A stretch of 64,000 bases of DNA from Linyphia triangularis (GCA_963978545.1 OZ021729.1:9844001-9908000), one strand, 5' to 3'; shown: positions 1-61,139, counted from the first letter of the stretch. Translations and numbers: made by a program. Notes: generated by a model not told the origin, from the letters alone.

Positions 1-1262
<1,262 letters not shown>

Positions 1263-1267
1263 AATAT

Positions 1268-1986
1268 TGTTGCGTGGATGGGTTCGAAAGATTTGAAGCC
1301 AAAGCAGATTAACACTTGCAGAAATTTATTCCGATATACTCTTCACAGATTCTTTTACAAAACCTGAACTTCTCGTTCTAGAAGACTCAATACAGCTCTT
1401 TACACAACAACAGAGCTCAAACAGCAGTTAAAAAACTTCACAACTGCTACAAATCGTCGCAAAAGACAATGCAATACAGTTCGCTTTAGAACTACTCTGA
1501 ATGCTCACTGAGAATCAGTATCTCAACTCGGTAATTCCAGTCAACTAACGGACTCAACTAACTCACTGCCGGCCTTATATAGGAGTCAATACTTCGTGAA
1601 TCTTCTAGAGATAGAAATTTGGAGGACTTTCCAGATCGTATTCGAAAAGTCCTATACATGTACATGGGGACCAAAAATGTCGCCAAATGGTCACCAAATT
1701 TGGCGATATTTGGCTATTTCTCTCCAAATTTGGCGACAAAAATTTAACGCCAAAACCGTAGCCAGCTTGGCTCTATCTCGCCAATTTGGCGAGATTGACA
1801 TTACCATAATGTTAAATAGCCTGCTCCTTGTAAAACTCTTTTCCCAGCATGATCTCTGTAAAACTCGTTTTCAAGCATTAAGAGGCGCATTGCGGGAAAG
1901 CGAAGACAAACGAACTCTTGCACAGCCTTATGCGAAGTGCACATACATTTTCCTATTTACATAATCAATACTACAAAATATTTACA
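1268..1986 (-). mobile_element. Solo LTR, about 719 bp
   Basis: Read on the minus strand it starts TGTAAATA and ends CACGCAACA. It is flanked by a perfect 5-bp target duplication, AATAT on the plus strand at 1263-1267 and 1987-1991. Inside are a TATA box (CCTATATAAGG, near 1573-1583) and a poly-A signal (AATAAA, near 1325). The 5-bp duplication and TG...CA ends fit an LTR retrotransposon, probably Gypsy class. No internal region follows, so this is a solo LTR left by recombination. It also carries several short inverted TTTGGCGA motifs (1678-1790) of unknown meaning. Confidence 0.85.
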
Positions 1987-1994
1987 AATATACA

Positions 1995-2020
1995 GAAATT
2001 CGTAACATTATGTATAATGA

Positions 2021-2051
<31 letters not shown>

Positions 2052-3404
2052 CAGACATGACATTCAATAAAAATCATTTTAAAAAAAAGGCCATGTATTA
2101 AAAACAAGAAAATTATGAAGGCTGATCTATCTCTAAATCCATCCATCAATGTATAGGACCATTGGAGTAGAACAATTTTCATTTGTTTTTAAAACAAATT
2201 CTTTCTTAACTCTCGACTTTTCCCTCGATATTTTATTTCTGTCTGCGACGAGACTGGTTTTTGATTCCGATATTAAACCCAAATCTTGCATAACACTCGA
2301 TGCAAGAGCAATCGTGGCTCGGTTGGATACAACATATCAGTGACGTGTATAGATTTAAAAATTGGCCTTCAGTTTCCTCTATTCGGCGCCGTTGAAACGG
2401 CCGAGGATATCAACATGTAATTCTAAAATTTTGTACACGTTTTTTTGTAAAAAAATAGTAAGCACTTCCACAAACTAATCAACTAAATCTATTTTTTTTT
2501 ATTTTTTTTTTATTTTTATTATTATTATTAATTTTTGAATTTTAAGCATTTTTAGTTAAATTTTTCCAACATTCTACCCATTGAGGCGACAGAAAATATC
2601 AATTCCTATTATAAGACTTTGCTAACTTTTTAATGATGAGAGTTAACAACTTTCCCGCGCTACCGCAAAGCGAACAACAAATTCTGAGATTGTTTATAAA
2701 TTTTTGAATTTTAATCAATTTAGTCCAATTTTCACAGCTTTTGACTCATTTAGGCGACAGAAAATATCAAATCAGAGTTGTAAGATTTTGCATACTTTTT
2801 AATGATGAGAATTCACAACTTCTCCGCAAAAATATAGAAGATACTTCGATGTATGTAACTTGAGACTCAGCGATAGTTCAGACTTAGGAAAATAAGCGCA
2901 GTGCTTCTTCAAAAAATAGCTCTGAAACTCTAACTGAACTAAAAATAAAATTATGGCGGCTTTTATATCCGAACTTCACAAACTTTCCCCAAAAATCCAG
3001 GGAAACCTAACTGGCGGTCAACACGCCATTCAAACATCTCGAGATTTTTTAATCAACTCAGATGTAACCAGCATTTTAAAGCCTACGTTATCGCAGCTAA
3101 AAAATAAATCTAAGAAAATACATCCAAAATTTGTCGAACTGGCGTAGCGTAGGTGATAAGACTGGAACTGCAATTTGAGACAAACTTAAGCATATCTCGA
3201 CCCTTTTTGAGGTGCACCTTCAGTGCATCCCATTATATGTAGTAGACTGAGAGGCGATTGCAATTTTTGGACCTCATCGAACATCATTCTGAATTTTTTT
3301 ATAGAAATTGGAGAAAAGTGAGTAGATTACGAATCCACTGGTCTGCCGTGGCAAAAATGGTCGAAACTGGTCAAAAATTGACTTTTAATAAGTTGAACTA
3401 AATG
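1995..3404. repeat. Tandem duplication, copy 1 (1.41 kb shared)
   Basis: Near-identical to 3686-5096 at an offset of 1691-1692 bp. Both copies start at TTCGTAACATTATG. Each carries two short frames pointing outward: on the minus strand NRATIALASSVMQDLGLISE (around 2150-2345), whose look recalls arthropod transposon-encoded proteins I cannot name, and on the plus strand MAAFISELHKLSPKIQ (from 2953). Copy 1 has a TAG where copy 2 has CAG near the end of the second frame. The copy ends inside a palindromic MITE and then switches to a duplicated piece of P450 intron and exon. No function assigned. Confidence 0.85.
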
Positions 3405-3687
3405 TTAGTCTTTTACTTTATTAATTTTCAGTTAGAAGAGATAGACGTTATATGAAAACAAATTTATGTCATTTAATTTTTAAATGATCATTTTCGTACC
3501 TACTCACCCAATTTCAAGATTGCATACAAAGCAGTTTCTAAATGAACTGGGGTAAAAGATTACAACGTGGCGAGTATAGGGAATTATCCTTACGAGGAGT
3601 TCCTATTAAATAAATATTCATGAGTTTCTAATTCATGGGCCAGTATGTTTATGAATAATACCTTAATTACACACTCGAGATACTTCA
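3405..3687 (-). pseudogene. Duplicated edge of P450 exon 8 with its intron
   Basis: Matches 24909-24942 joined to 25278-25536. It contains the last 28 nt of exon 8 (text MKYLECVIK on the minus strand) and its GT donor, followed by intron 8 sequence. It lacks the 335-bp insertion present at 24943-25277, so it preserves the empty site (GTTAGAAG at 3431-3438). It sits exactly at the junction of the 1.69-kb tandem duplication. Too short to encode anything. Confidence 0.93.
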
Positions 3688-5096
3688 TTCGTAACATTAT
3701 GTATAATGATTTATATATATAAAAAAATAAAAAATAAAAAAAAACAGACATGACATTCAATAAAAATCATTTAAAAAAAAGGCCATGTATTAAAAACAAG
3801 AAAATTATGAAGGCTGATCTATCTCTAAATCCATCCATCGATGTATAGGACCATTGGAGTAGAACAATTTTCATTTGTTTTTAAAACAAATTCTTTCTTA
3901 ACTCTCGACTTTTCCCTCGATATTTTATTTCTGTCTGCGACGAGACTGGTTTTTGATTCCGATATTAAACCCAAATCTTGCATAACACTCGATGCAAGAG
4001 CAATCGTGGCTCGGTTGGATACAACATATCAGTGACGTGTATAGATTTAAAAATTGGCCTTCAGTTTCCTCTATTCGGTGCCGTTGAAACGGCCGAGGAT
4101 ATCATCATGTAATTCTAAAATTTTGTACACGTTTTTTTGTAAAAAAATAGTAAGCACTTCCACAAACTAATCAACTAAATCTATTTTTTTTTTTTTTTTT
4201 TTTTTTTTATTATTATTATTAATTTTTGAATTTTAAGCATTTTTAGTTAAATTTTTCCAACATTCTACCCATTGAGGCGACAGAAAATATCAATTCCTAT
4301 TATAAGATTTTGCTAACTTTTTAATGATGAGAGTTAACAACTTTCCCGCGCTACCGCAAAGCGAACAATAAATTCTGAGATTGTTTATAAATTTTTGAAT
4401 TTTAATCAATTTAGTCCAATTTTCACAGCTTTTGACTCATTTAGGCGACAGAAAATATCAAATCAGAGTTGTAAGATTTTGCACACTTTTTAATGATGAA
4501 AATTCACAACTTTTCCGCAAAAATATAGAAGACACTTCGATGTATGCAACTTCAGACTCAGCGATAGTTCAGACTTAGGAAAATAAGCCCAGTGCTTCTT
4601 CAAAAAATAGCTCTGAAACTCTAACTGAACTAAAAATAAAATTATGGCGGCTTTTATATTCGAACTTCACAAACATTCCCCAAAAATCCAGGGAAACCTA
4701 AGTGGCGGTCAACACGCCATTCAAACATCTCGAGATTTTTTAATCAACTCAGATGTAACCAGCATTTTAAAGCCTACGTTATCGCAGCTAAAAAATAAAT
4801 CTAAGAAAATACATCCAACATTTGTCGAATTGGCGCAGCGTAGGTGATAAGACTGGAACTGCAATTTGAGACAAACTTAAGCATATCTCGACCCTTTTTG
4901 AGGTGCACCTTCAGTGCATCCCATTATATGTAGTAGACTGAGAGGCGACTGCAATTTTTGGACCTCATCGAACATCATTCTGAATTTTTTTTATAGAAAT
5001 TGGAGAAAAGTGAGTAGATTACGAATCCACTGGTCTGCCGTGGCAAAAATGGTCGAAACTGGTCAAAAATTGACTTTTAATAAGTTGAACTAAATC
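3686..5096. repeat. Tandem duplication, copy 2
   Basis: Second copy of the 1995-3404 unit. The plus-strand frame from 4644 is three codons longer than its counterpart because the TAG is CAG here. Unlike copy 1 it runs on into a full-length palindromic MITE (4934-5585), so this copy keeps the ancestral junction and copy 1 was truncated. Confidence 0.85.
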
Positions 5097-5585
5097 CAAT
5101 TGCCAAATGCGCCATAACTTGCCAAATAATGAGCATTTTTTTTTATTTGGTAACCCTCACTCTTTAATTTTTGATTAAGAAGATTGCAGACGATTCGGAT
5201 GTGTGGCGATGGCTTTTCTGAATCTTTCACAAATGAGCCAAATTGGCAATAGACATTACGTCACTGATGTCGCCAATTTGGCTTACTTTTAAAAGATACA
5301 AGTTTTTCGAGCCAGAGATCAGAAATCGTTTACGCTTTTTCTCATTGAAAATCAAAACGCAGTGGGTTGCCAGACCAAAAAGTTTGTTCTCTTTTTGGCA
5401 AGTTATGACATATTTGGCAATCGGATTTTAGTTCAACTCATTCCAAGTCGATTTTGTATCAGTTTCGGCCATTTTTGCCACGGCAGACAAGTGGATTCTT
5501 AAACTACTCACTTTTCTCCAATTTCTATAAAAAATTCAGAATGACGTTCGATGGGGTCCAAAAATTGAAGTCGCCTCTCGGACTA
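4934..5585. mobile_element. Palindromic MITE, family A, full copy
   Basis: About 650 bp flanked by TA. The ends read TAGACTGAGAGGCGACTGC and GTCGCCTCTCGGACTA, and the arms are complementary almost to the centre, where ACGTCACTGATG sits. The element would therefore fold into a hairpin of about 320 bp. A left half of another copy lies at 3243-3402. Open frames reported inside are by-products of the repeat. Confidence 0.9.
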
Positions 5586-5596
5586 TACGCATATGG

Positions 5597-6345
5597 GGAA
5601 ATGAGGAGACTGATTGATGTCTTGGCGAAGGAGGGTGCTGAAGAAACATTGTCATCCACTGCTTCCCTGACATACCGCAATCTGTTCTCTGTCACGAAAC
5701 TTTCCAATAAGCAGACTTGACTTGTTCCCCCGGCAAACGCTTAGCATTGTGCTGATCGTCTTAGATCCCTTGCTCTAAATTTCAATAGCCGAGCCCAGAC
5801 TGCACTCTCCTGCTTTTTCAGTGGTCATTTGAGATGCCATACTTTCCAAGGAGGTTGTAAATCGCATCCCAATTGTCAATCTAAGCAGTCCTCTCCTGCA
5901 CACATCCTACTGTGTCTAGGGTTGTCCATCGATATAGATAAACAACTGGATAGACTGCTCCATTGTCAATGAAAAGAGATAAACGCGCAGGGAATTGCGA
6001 AGCTGATGGGAAGATTAACCAATCACAGTTCACTTTTATAATTGGATGGGAATGCAAAAAACATTGTAAAGTGTTAGAGTATATATTTGTTTGTACATTA
6101 TTACTAATTAAGGTCTACTACTGACATTTCTGCTGTGTACAACCCAAAATTTTATTTTCAATCCTCGGCAATCCGTATTTTTTATCCCACCAATTACATC
6201 TGGCAACGGCTTCATTTTCCCAGCGTTAAGCAGTCTATCCAGTTGTTTATCTACATCGATGGGGTTGTCCCGTGATGACCTGTTTGATCTTCCCTTAATT
6301 ATTTTTGAATTTTTGCAAGTGAATAATCTCGTAAATCTCGTCTAG
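5597..6345 (+). pseudogene. Non-LTR retroelement RNase H-type tail, degenerate
   Basis: The frame reads IDVLAKEGAEETLSSTASLTY, then two stops (after SNKQT and PANA), then RAQTALSCFFSGHLRCHTF and SSPAHILLCLGLS. After removal of a 335-bp MITE (5927-6261) it resumes as RDDLFDLPLIIFEFLQVNNL and a TAG at 6343. The order matches the fragment at 15257-15526 (SGHL..., SPDHIL.CLGL, LVLDFLRV...V*). This is the C-terminal end of a retroelement polyprotein, dead by stops and insertion. The clade (Jockey-like) is inference. Confidence 0.85.
5927..6261 (+). mobile_element. hAT-like MITE, 335 bp, copy 1
   Basis: Terminal inverted repeats of about 33 bp beginning CATCGATATAGATAAACAAC. Perfect 8-bp target duplication GGGTTGTC at 5919-5926 and 6262-6269, the size typical of the hAT superfamily. 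It interrupts the RNase H pseudogene, whose frame continues exactly once element and one duplication are removed. No coding capacity. An inverted copy of identical length is at 24943-25277. Confidence 0.93.
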
Positions 6346-6489
6346 CCGAGGCTAGACGAGAAGACAAAGAGCTCACTGAATAAGCTGTAGAATGTATCCT
6401 TCCGCCATAAAGATATAGTTCCAAGTAAATCACAACTTATGTGGTAATATTGTTAACCTGAGCACATAATTTTGTATTAAACTTAAATA

Positions 6490-7445
6490 CAGGGTGGCCA
6501 CAAAATTCAGGAAAAAAAGTTCCCTGATTTTCCTGACATATTTCTAAAAATTCCTTGATTTTAGGTCAAACTTTTTTCCAAATTTCTCCAATTTTCTTAA
6601 GTTTTCCAGATGACTAGTAGTCCGAGAGGCAACTGCAATTTTTGGACCCCATCGAACATCATTCTGAATTTTTTATAGAAATTGAAGAAATGTGAGTAGA
6701 TTACGAATCCACTGGTCTGCCGTGGCAAAAATGGCCGAAACTGATCAAAAATCGGCTTGAAATGAGTTGAACTAAAATCCGATTGCCAAATATATCATAA
6801 CTTGCCAAAAAGAGAACACATTTTTTAGTCTGGTAACCCACAGCACTTATATGTCAATAAGGAAGGGCGCAGACGATTTCTAATCTCGGGCTGGGAAAAC
6901 TTGCTCATTTTAAAAGTAACATTACAGAAAATTGATCAAAATAACCTGTATTACATACTTAGAAGTGGACTTAGCAGCCAAAAATGTTTTCATAAGTGCA
7001 TTTTCAGGGTGGCCACAAAATTCAGGAAAAAAAGTTCCCTGATAATTCCCTGATTTCCCTGACAGATTTCTAAAAAATTCCCTGATTATAGGGCAAACTT
7101 TTTTCCAAATTTCCTCAGTTTTCTTAGGTTTTCCAAATGTCTAGACAACCTCATCAAATAGAACATGTATTCTAAAGAAATAATACGCAATTAAAAAAAA
7201 TAGTTTTGCTGGTAATGAAAAGTTTAAATTATTCCGTAACATTAAACTTCTAATGACTTACCACCACAAATCTCCGTGTAAATAGCGCCAAAACATGGAT
7301 GAACGTGCCTTAAACAATACAAAACTTCCCTTATTTTCATGAAATTTTAAAAAGTTCCCTGACATTTCCCTGATTTTTTCCAGAATCAGAAAGCTCTCTA
7401 ACATTTCCCTGATTTTCAGGTTTTCCCGGTTCTGTGGCTACTCTG
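6490..7445. mobile_element. CAGGGTGGCCAC repeat, one partial and one full copy
   Basis: Two starts, CAGGGTGGCCACAAAATTC at 6490 and 7005. The second runs to 7445 and ends TTTTCCCGGTTCTGTGGC plus TACTCTG, an imperfect inverted repeat of the start. The interior is rich in TTCCCTGA motifs. The first copy is cut at about 6613 by a partial family-A MITE (6618-6915). No coding frame. Confidence 0.75.
6618..6915. mobile_element. Family-A MITE, partial copy
   Basis: Starts TAGTCCGAGAGGCAACTGC and follows the family A arm for about 300 bp, then loses similarity near 6915. The other arm is missing, so it cannot form the full hairpin. Confidence 0.8.
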
Positions 7446-7720
7446 AAAATATAAGTTGATAAAAAAAGAAAAGTGCTTTTAAGTTTAAATTTGAATTAAT
7501 ATTTTACTGTTCTAACCATGGATACTACAAGAGTTGTAACGAATCAACCACACATCATTCCAATCAGGGTGAAGTAAAACCGGTTCACTCAATGTTGAAG
7601 CGTAATCAGTGAACTCATTCATACATTTTACTAAGTGTCGAGTGTATTTGAATGGGGGAAAATGACTTTTCGACAAAATCGGGGAAATGGCTCCAAATGG
7701 GGATTTTTAGTTAGATATGA

Positions 7721-8374
7721 TAGACTGAGAGGCGACTGCAACTTTTGAACCCCACTGAACATCATTCTGAATTTTTTATAGACATTAGAGAAAAGAGAGT
7801 AAATTATGAATCCACTGGTCTGCCGTGGCAAAAATGGCCGAAACAATTCAAAAATCGACTTTTAATAAGTTGAACTAAATCCAATTGCCAAATGCGCCAT
7901 AACTTGCCAAATAATGAGCATTTTTTTTTATTTAGTAACCTTCACTCTTTAATTTTCAATTAAGAAGGTTGCAGACGATTCCGATATCTGGCGACGGTCT
8001 ACTTCCATCTATTAAAAGGGAGCCAAGTTGGCAAAAAATATTACGTCACTTATGACGTAACTGATGTCGCCAATTTGGCTTACTTTTAAAAGGTGCTATT
8101 TTTCCGAGTCAGAGATCAGAAATCGTTTGCGCTTTTTCTCATTGAAAATCAAAATGCAGTGGGTTGCCAGACGAAAAAGTTTGTTTTATTTTTGAAAGTT
8201 ATAACATATTTGGCAATCGGATTTTAGTTCAACTCATTCCAAGTCGAATATTGATCAGTTTCGGCCATTTTTGTTACCAGTAGATTCCTTATCTACTCAC
8301 TTTTCTACAATTTCTATAAAAAATTCAGAATGATGTTCGATGGGGTCCAAAAATTGCAGTCGCCTCTCGGACTA
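7721..8374. mobile_element. Palindromic MITE, family A, full copy
   Basis: 654 bp from TAGACTGAGAGGCG to CGCCTCTCGGACTA. Both arms are present, with the central TTACGTCACTTATGACGTAA palindrome. Nested within other repeats; no gene content. Confidence 0.9.
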
Positions 8375-8558
8375 TGTGTTTTATATTCATTTTTGTGATG
8401 ACTGTCCCCCTGAACCGTCCCTTTTTTTTTATTTAAGTAAAATTGATTGTCTTTTGAGGTAAAATAAATATGTTGTTTTTATAGTATAGACATGGAGATT
8501 AGAAACAACCACACGTAATTATAACTTTAAAGAAATATGTACACTATTTACAACTATA

Positions 8559-9197
8559 CAGGGTGTCACAAAAGGTCATGTCCAAACGGCACACATGGTT
8601 GTGTCAGGTCATGAGGAAGCAGAATTACATAGGAAAGGGGGATCAGAAACGCAATTTTGACAGTGAAATTTCATCGTAACCGTCACGCAAAGAAAAGATA
8701 ACAAACGGTGTAAAAAATCTTTATTTTACAACAAAACAGTACCAAATAAAAAAGAAAAATGCTACAAATCATAGTAAGTGCTCAAAATTGGCCCCATCAG
8801 CTGCGATGCATGCTTCACATCTGCGACGCATGGAATCGCGAACTCGTTCGAATTGGCCAGTAGTCTCCCGGACACGTGCCGCCGCTTCAACGATACGTGC
8901 GATGAGGTCCATGTCCAATGGAACGGGTGTCTCGTACACCAGACACTTCAGGTATCCCCAGAGGTAAAAATCCAGGGGGGTTAGGTCCGGGGATCGTGGT
9001 GGCCACGGTACTGTGCCGGCTCTCTGCAACGTCCGCGCTTCGATTAATCCGACTGCCCGCGCTTTCGTCTGCTAGAGCTTATTGCCCTCTAGCGGATTAC
9101 AATCGCGTTTCCGACCCCCCTTCCCTATGTAATTCTGCTTCCTCATGACCTGACACAACCATGTGTGCCGTTTGGACATGACCTTTTGTGACACCCG
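8559..9197 (-). mobile_element. Tc1/mariner-type element, internally deleted
   Basis: TA flanks at 8557-8558 and 9198-9199 and near-perfect inverted repeats of more than 80 bp starting C(A)GGGTGTCACAAAAGG. 639 bp in total, so most of the transposase is gone. The remaining C-terminal transposase frame is listed separately. It ends 42 bp from the donor of P450 exon 10, inside the last intron. Confidence 0.92.
8769..9062 (-). pseudogene. Mariner-like DDE transposase, C-terminal fragment
   Basis: Minus-strand frame ending at 8769 with WPPRSPDLTPLDFYLWGYLK near its start, the widely conserved third-acidic-residue region of DDE transposases of the Tc1/mariner group, and MRRRCEACIAADGANFEHLL at the C-terminus. 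The N-terminal DNA-binding domain and the first two catalytic acidic residues are absent, so no activity is expected. The frame itself is undamaged. Confidence 0.9.
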
Positions 9198-9225
9198 TAT
9201 ACAGAAAAACTGTATGACAAAATTA

Positions 9226-57968
<48,743 letters not shown>

Positions 57969-58012
57969 ATATTAGGAAAATCATAGTTGTCGTAAAAAGA
58001 AGAAAAAAATCT

Positions 58013-58230
58013 GGTACTCTTCCGTTAGACAGGTACCAGTTAGCGTAGTTACAGCCAAGCCTTAATGTTTCCCCGTTTAAATGACGCGTAAATGTTTTGC
58101 TGTTTGTTTTAAGGTTGCTAAACAGTTTGTTGTAGGAATTATAAATGATTTGGTGGTTGTTAGTTTGGATGAGTTATCACTACAACTTGGAAGTTTTTAT
58201 CTGGTACCCATCTAACGGAATAGTACTGCA
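58013..58230. mobile_element. MITE related to family C, upstream of exon 1
   Basis: Ends CTGGTACTCTTCCGTTAGAC and ATCTAACGGAATAGTAC are inverted. The outer 15 bp match the family C ends at 23697, the inside differs. It lies 45 bp upstream of the tentative start codon, so it may overlap the promoter or first intron. Confidence 0.78.
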
Positions 58231-58449
58231 AAAAGTTATAAATTTAGGAAAATTGTATGCATATAATATAGGGGAAATTGATAAGAGAGCTTATACTTGA
58301 GTCCGCGCATTGAAGTGTTGTTCAAATTTTTCTTAATTAAAGCTTGTTCAATTTGTCGATATTTAATGACTGAAACCTTCCCCTATTAAGGATGACGAGG
58401 CAAAATCTTCAGAAGGCTAATTAATCCACTTGATGTCGATGTCATCCTA

Positions 58450-59049
58450 CAGAGCTGAATCTTTTCAGACCGATCAGTAATTCGTTTTCTGAATGCGAAA
58501 AACTTTCATGTAATAGACATTCATCGACAAATATGCGAGGTTTATAGAGAATCTGCAATGACCGATTCCATGGTCAGAAGATATGGGTCCGACAGTTTAA
58601 GGAAGGGCGTGATCAAGTGAACGATGAAGAACGAAGTGGATGTCCATCTATGGTGGTTTCTGATGAAGTGGTTAGTGCAGTTGAAAAAAAGATTAAGGAA
58701 AGCTGTAAGTTTAAGATTAATGCTTTTGCTCTTGAATTCTCAAAAATTTCACGAACAATAGTTTACGAGATTGTTACCGAAAACCCAGTTTTTCAGTAAC
58801 AAAGTCACAAAAACTGGGTTTTCAGTAACAATGTCGCAAAAAACTTCTTCAGGGCTTTGGCTGGGACGTTTTTGATCATCCTCCATATCGCCCCGACCTC
58901 GCTCCTAGCGTCTCCCTTCTCTTTCTACATCTCAGGTCCTTCCTTGGCGATCAACGTTTCAACAACGATGAAGAACTAAAAGAATATATTACTGCATGGT
59001 TGACAGCTCAGGCGGCAACATTCTATGAAGGAGGAATACAAAACTTATA
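58450..59049 (+). pseudogene. Mariner-type (SETMAR-like) transposase, deleted and frameshifted
   Basis: N-terminal text IRFLNAKNFHVIDIHRQICE-like frames, then after a 2-base frameshift near 58585 VNDEERSGCPSMVVSDEVV and SRTIVYEIVTE, typical of the mariner helix-turn-helix domain. The catalytic core is deleted (58790-58850). It resumes as GFGWDVFDHPPYRPDLAP, the third-aspartate region, and stops at TAA (59048) in IQNL*. The C-terminal part is then amplified downstream. Confidence 0.85.
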
Positions 59050-59065
59050 ACACGCTGTGACAAAA

Positions 59066-60994
59066 ATGCCTGAAAAATTACTCTTTCTCCATCTCGGGTC
59101 CTACCCTGGTGATCAACGTTTCAACAACGATGAAGAACTAAAAGAACATGTTACCACATGGTTGACAGCTCAGGCGGCAACATTCTATGAAGGACGAATA
59201 CAAAACTTAAACCACGCTGTGACAAAAATGCCTGAAAAATTACTCTTTCTCCATCTCGGGTCCTACCCTGGTGATCAACGTTTCAACAACGATGAAGAAC
59301 TAAAAGAATATATTACTGCATGGTTGACAGCTCAGGCGGCAACATTCTATGAAGGACGAATACAAAACTTAAACCACGCTGTGACAAAAATGCCTGAAAA
59401 ATTACTCTTTCTCCATCTCGGGTCCTACCCTGGTGATCAACGTTTCAACAACGATGAAGAACTAAAAGAATATATTACTGCATGGTTGACAGCTCAGGCG
59501 GCAACATTCTATGAAGGACGAATACAAAACTTAAACCACGCTGTGACAAAAATGCCTGAAAAATTACTTTTTCTCCATCTCGGGTCCTACCCTGGTGATC
59601 AACGTTTCAACAACGATGAAGAACTAAAAGAACATGTTACCACATGGTTGACAGCTCAGGCGGCAACATTCTATGAAGGACGAATACAAAACTTAAACCA
59701 CGCTGTGACAAAAATGCCTGAAAAATTACTCTTTCTCCATCTCGGGTCCTACCCTGGTGATCAACGTTTCAACAACGATGAAGAACTAAAAGAATATATT
59801 ACCACATGGTTGACAGCTCAGGCGGCAATATTCTATAAAGGAGGAATACAAAACTTATACCACGCTGTGACAAAAATGCCTGAAAAATTACTTTTTCTCC
59901 ATCTCGGGTCCTACCCTGGTGATCAACGTTTCAACAACGATGAAGAACTAAAAGAATATATTACCACATGGTTGACAGCTCAGGCGGCAATATTCTATAA
60001 AGGAGGAATACAAAACTTAAACCACGCTGTGACAAAAATGCCTGAAAAATTACTCTTTCTCCATCTCGGGTCCTACCCTGGTGATCAACGTTTCAACAAC
60101 GATGAAGAACTAAAAGAATATATTACCACATGGTTGACAGCTCAGGCGGCAATATTCTATAAAGGAGGAATACAAAACTTATACCACGCTGTGACAAAAA
60201 TGCCTGAAAAATTACTTTTTCTCCATCTCGGGTCCTACCCTGGTGATCAACGTTTCAACAACGATGAAGAACTAAAAGAATATATTACCACATGGTTGAC
60301 AGCTCAGGCGGCAATATTCTATAAAGGAGGAATACAAAACTTAAACCACGCTGTGACAAAAATGCCTGAAAAATTACTCTTTCTCCATCTCGGGTCCTAC
60401 CCTGGTGATCAACGTTTCAACAACGATGAAGAACTAAAAGAATATATTACCACATGGTTGACAGCTCAGGCGGCAATATTCTATAAAGGAGGAATACAAA
60501 ACTTAAACCACGCTGTGACAAAAATGCCTGAAAAATTACTTTTTCTCCATCTCGGGTCCTACCCTGGTGATCAACGTTTCAACAACGATGAAGAACTAAA
60601 AGAACATGTTACCACATGGTTGACAGCTCAGGCGGCAACATTCTATGAAGGACGAATACAAAACTTAAACCACGCTGTGACAAAAATGCCTGAAAAATTA
60701 CTCTTTCTCCATCTCGGGTCCTACCCTGGTGATCAACGTTTCAACAACGATGAAGAACTAAAAGAATATATTACCACATGGTTGACAGCTCAGGCGGCAA
60801 TATTCTATAAAGGAGGAATACAAAACTTATACCATGCTGTGACAAAAATGCCTGAAAAATTACTAGGAGCTGTGTCGAAAAGTAGTATAAGTGGTGTAGA
60901 TTTTTGTGAAATAAATTGCTTGACTGTATCTGTACTCGTTTTCTTGTTATTACCAAACGGAACTTACTTTCCGAATGCACCTATTAGTTTGTAA
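59066..60994 (+). pseudogene. In-frame tandem amplification of a mariner transposase C-terminal segment
   Basis: Eleven units of exactly 162 bp (54 codons) from 59057 to 60838, then a partial unit and a non-repeated tail with TAA at 60992. Each unit reads MPEKLLFLHLGSYPGDQRFN...EELKE then a variable W-containing helix. Three unit types alternate (EHVTT/ATFYEGR, EYITA/ATFYEGR, EYITT/AIFYKGG). The first in-frame ATG (59066) would give 642 residues. The segment is the end of the transposase just below the PDLAP motif and lacks any catalytic residue. It arose by joining the 3' end of the transposase frame back to the FLHL region. No evidence of expression is visible. Confidence 0.9.
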
Positions 60995-61139
60995 TGGACG
61001 TTTTCTTCGTAGTGGTCGTACACTATGAAAACTTGTTCTGATCTCAATAAATTGCCCATAAAAATTTTCAATGCATATAAAAGATTTGTACTAAGCATTT
61101 TGTTTTTATGGGTAATATTATTAACCCTTACTTTTTTGA
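60995..61139. other. Sequence after the transposase repeats
   Basis: Contains the probable mariner 3' untranslated region (AACGGAACTTACTTTCCGAA just upstream at 60956-60975). The matching 5' terminal repeat was not found near 58400. Confidence 0.4.

Noticed and set aside
5454..5720. Single 88-codon protein starting MYQFRPFLPRQ
   Set aside because: It is a chance fusion of MITE arm sequence with the retroelement RNase H pseudogene.
59057..60994. Large host gene encoding a 645-residue repeat protein
   Set aside because: The unit is recognisable mariner transposase C-terminus, the first unit ends in a stop, and no promoter or intron is seen. Kept as an amplified pseudogene.
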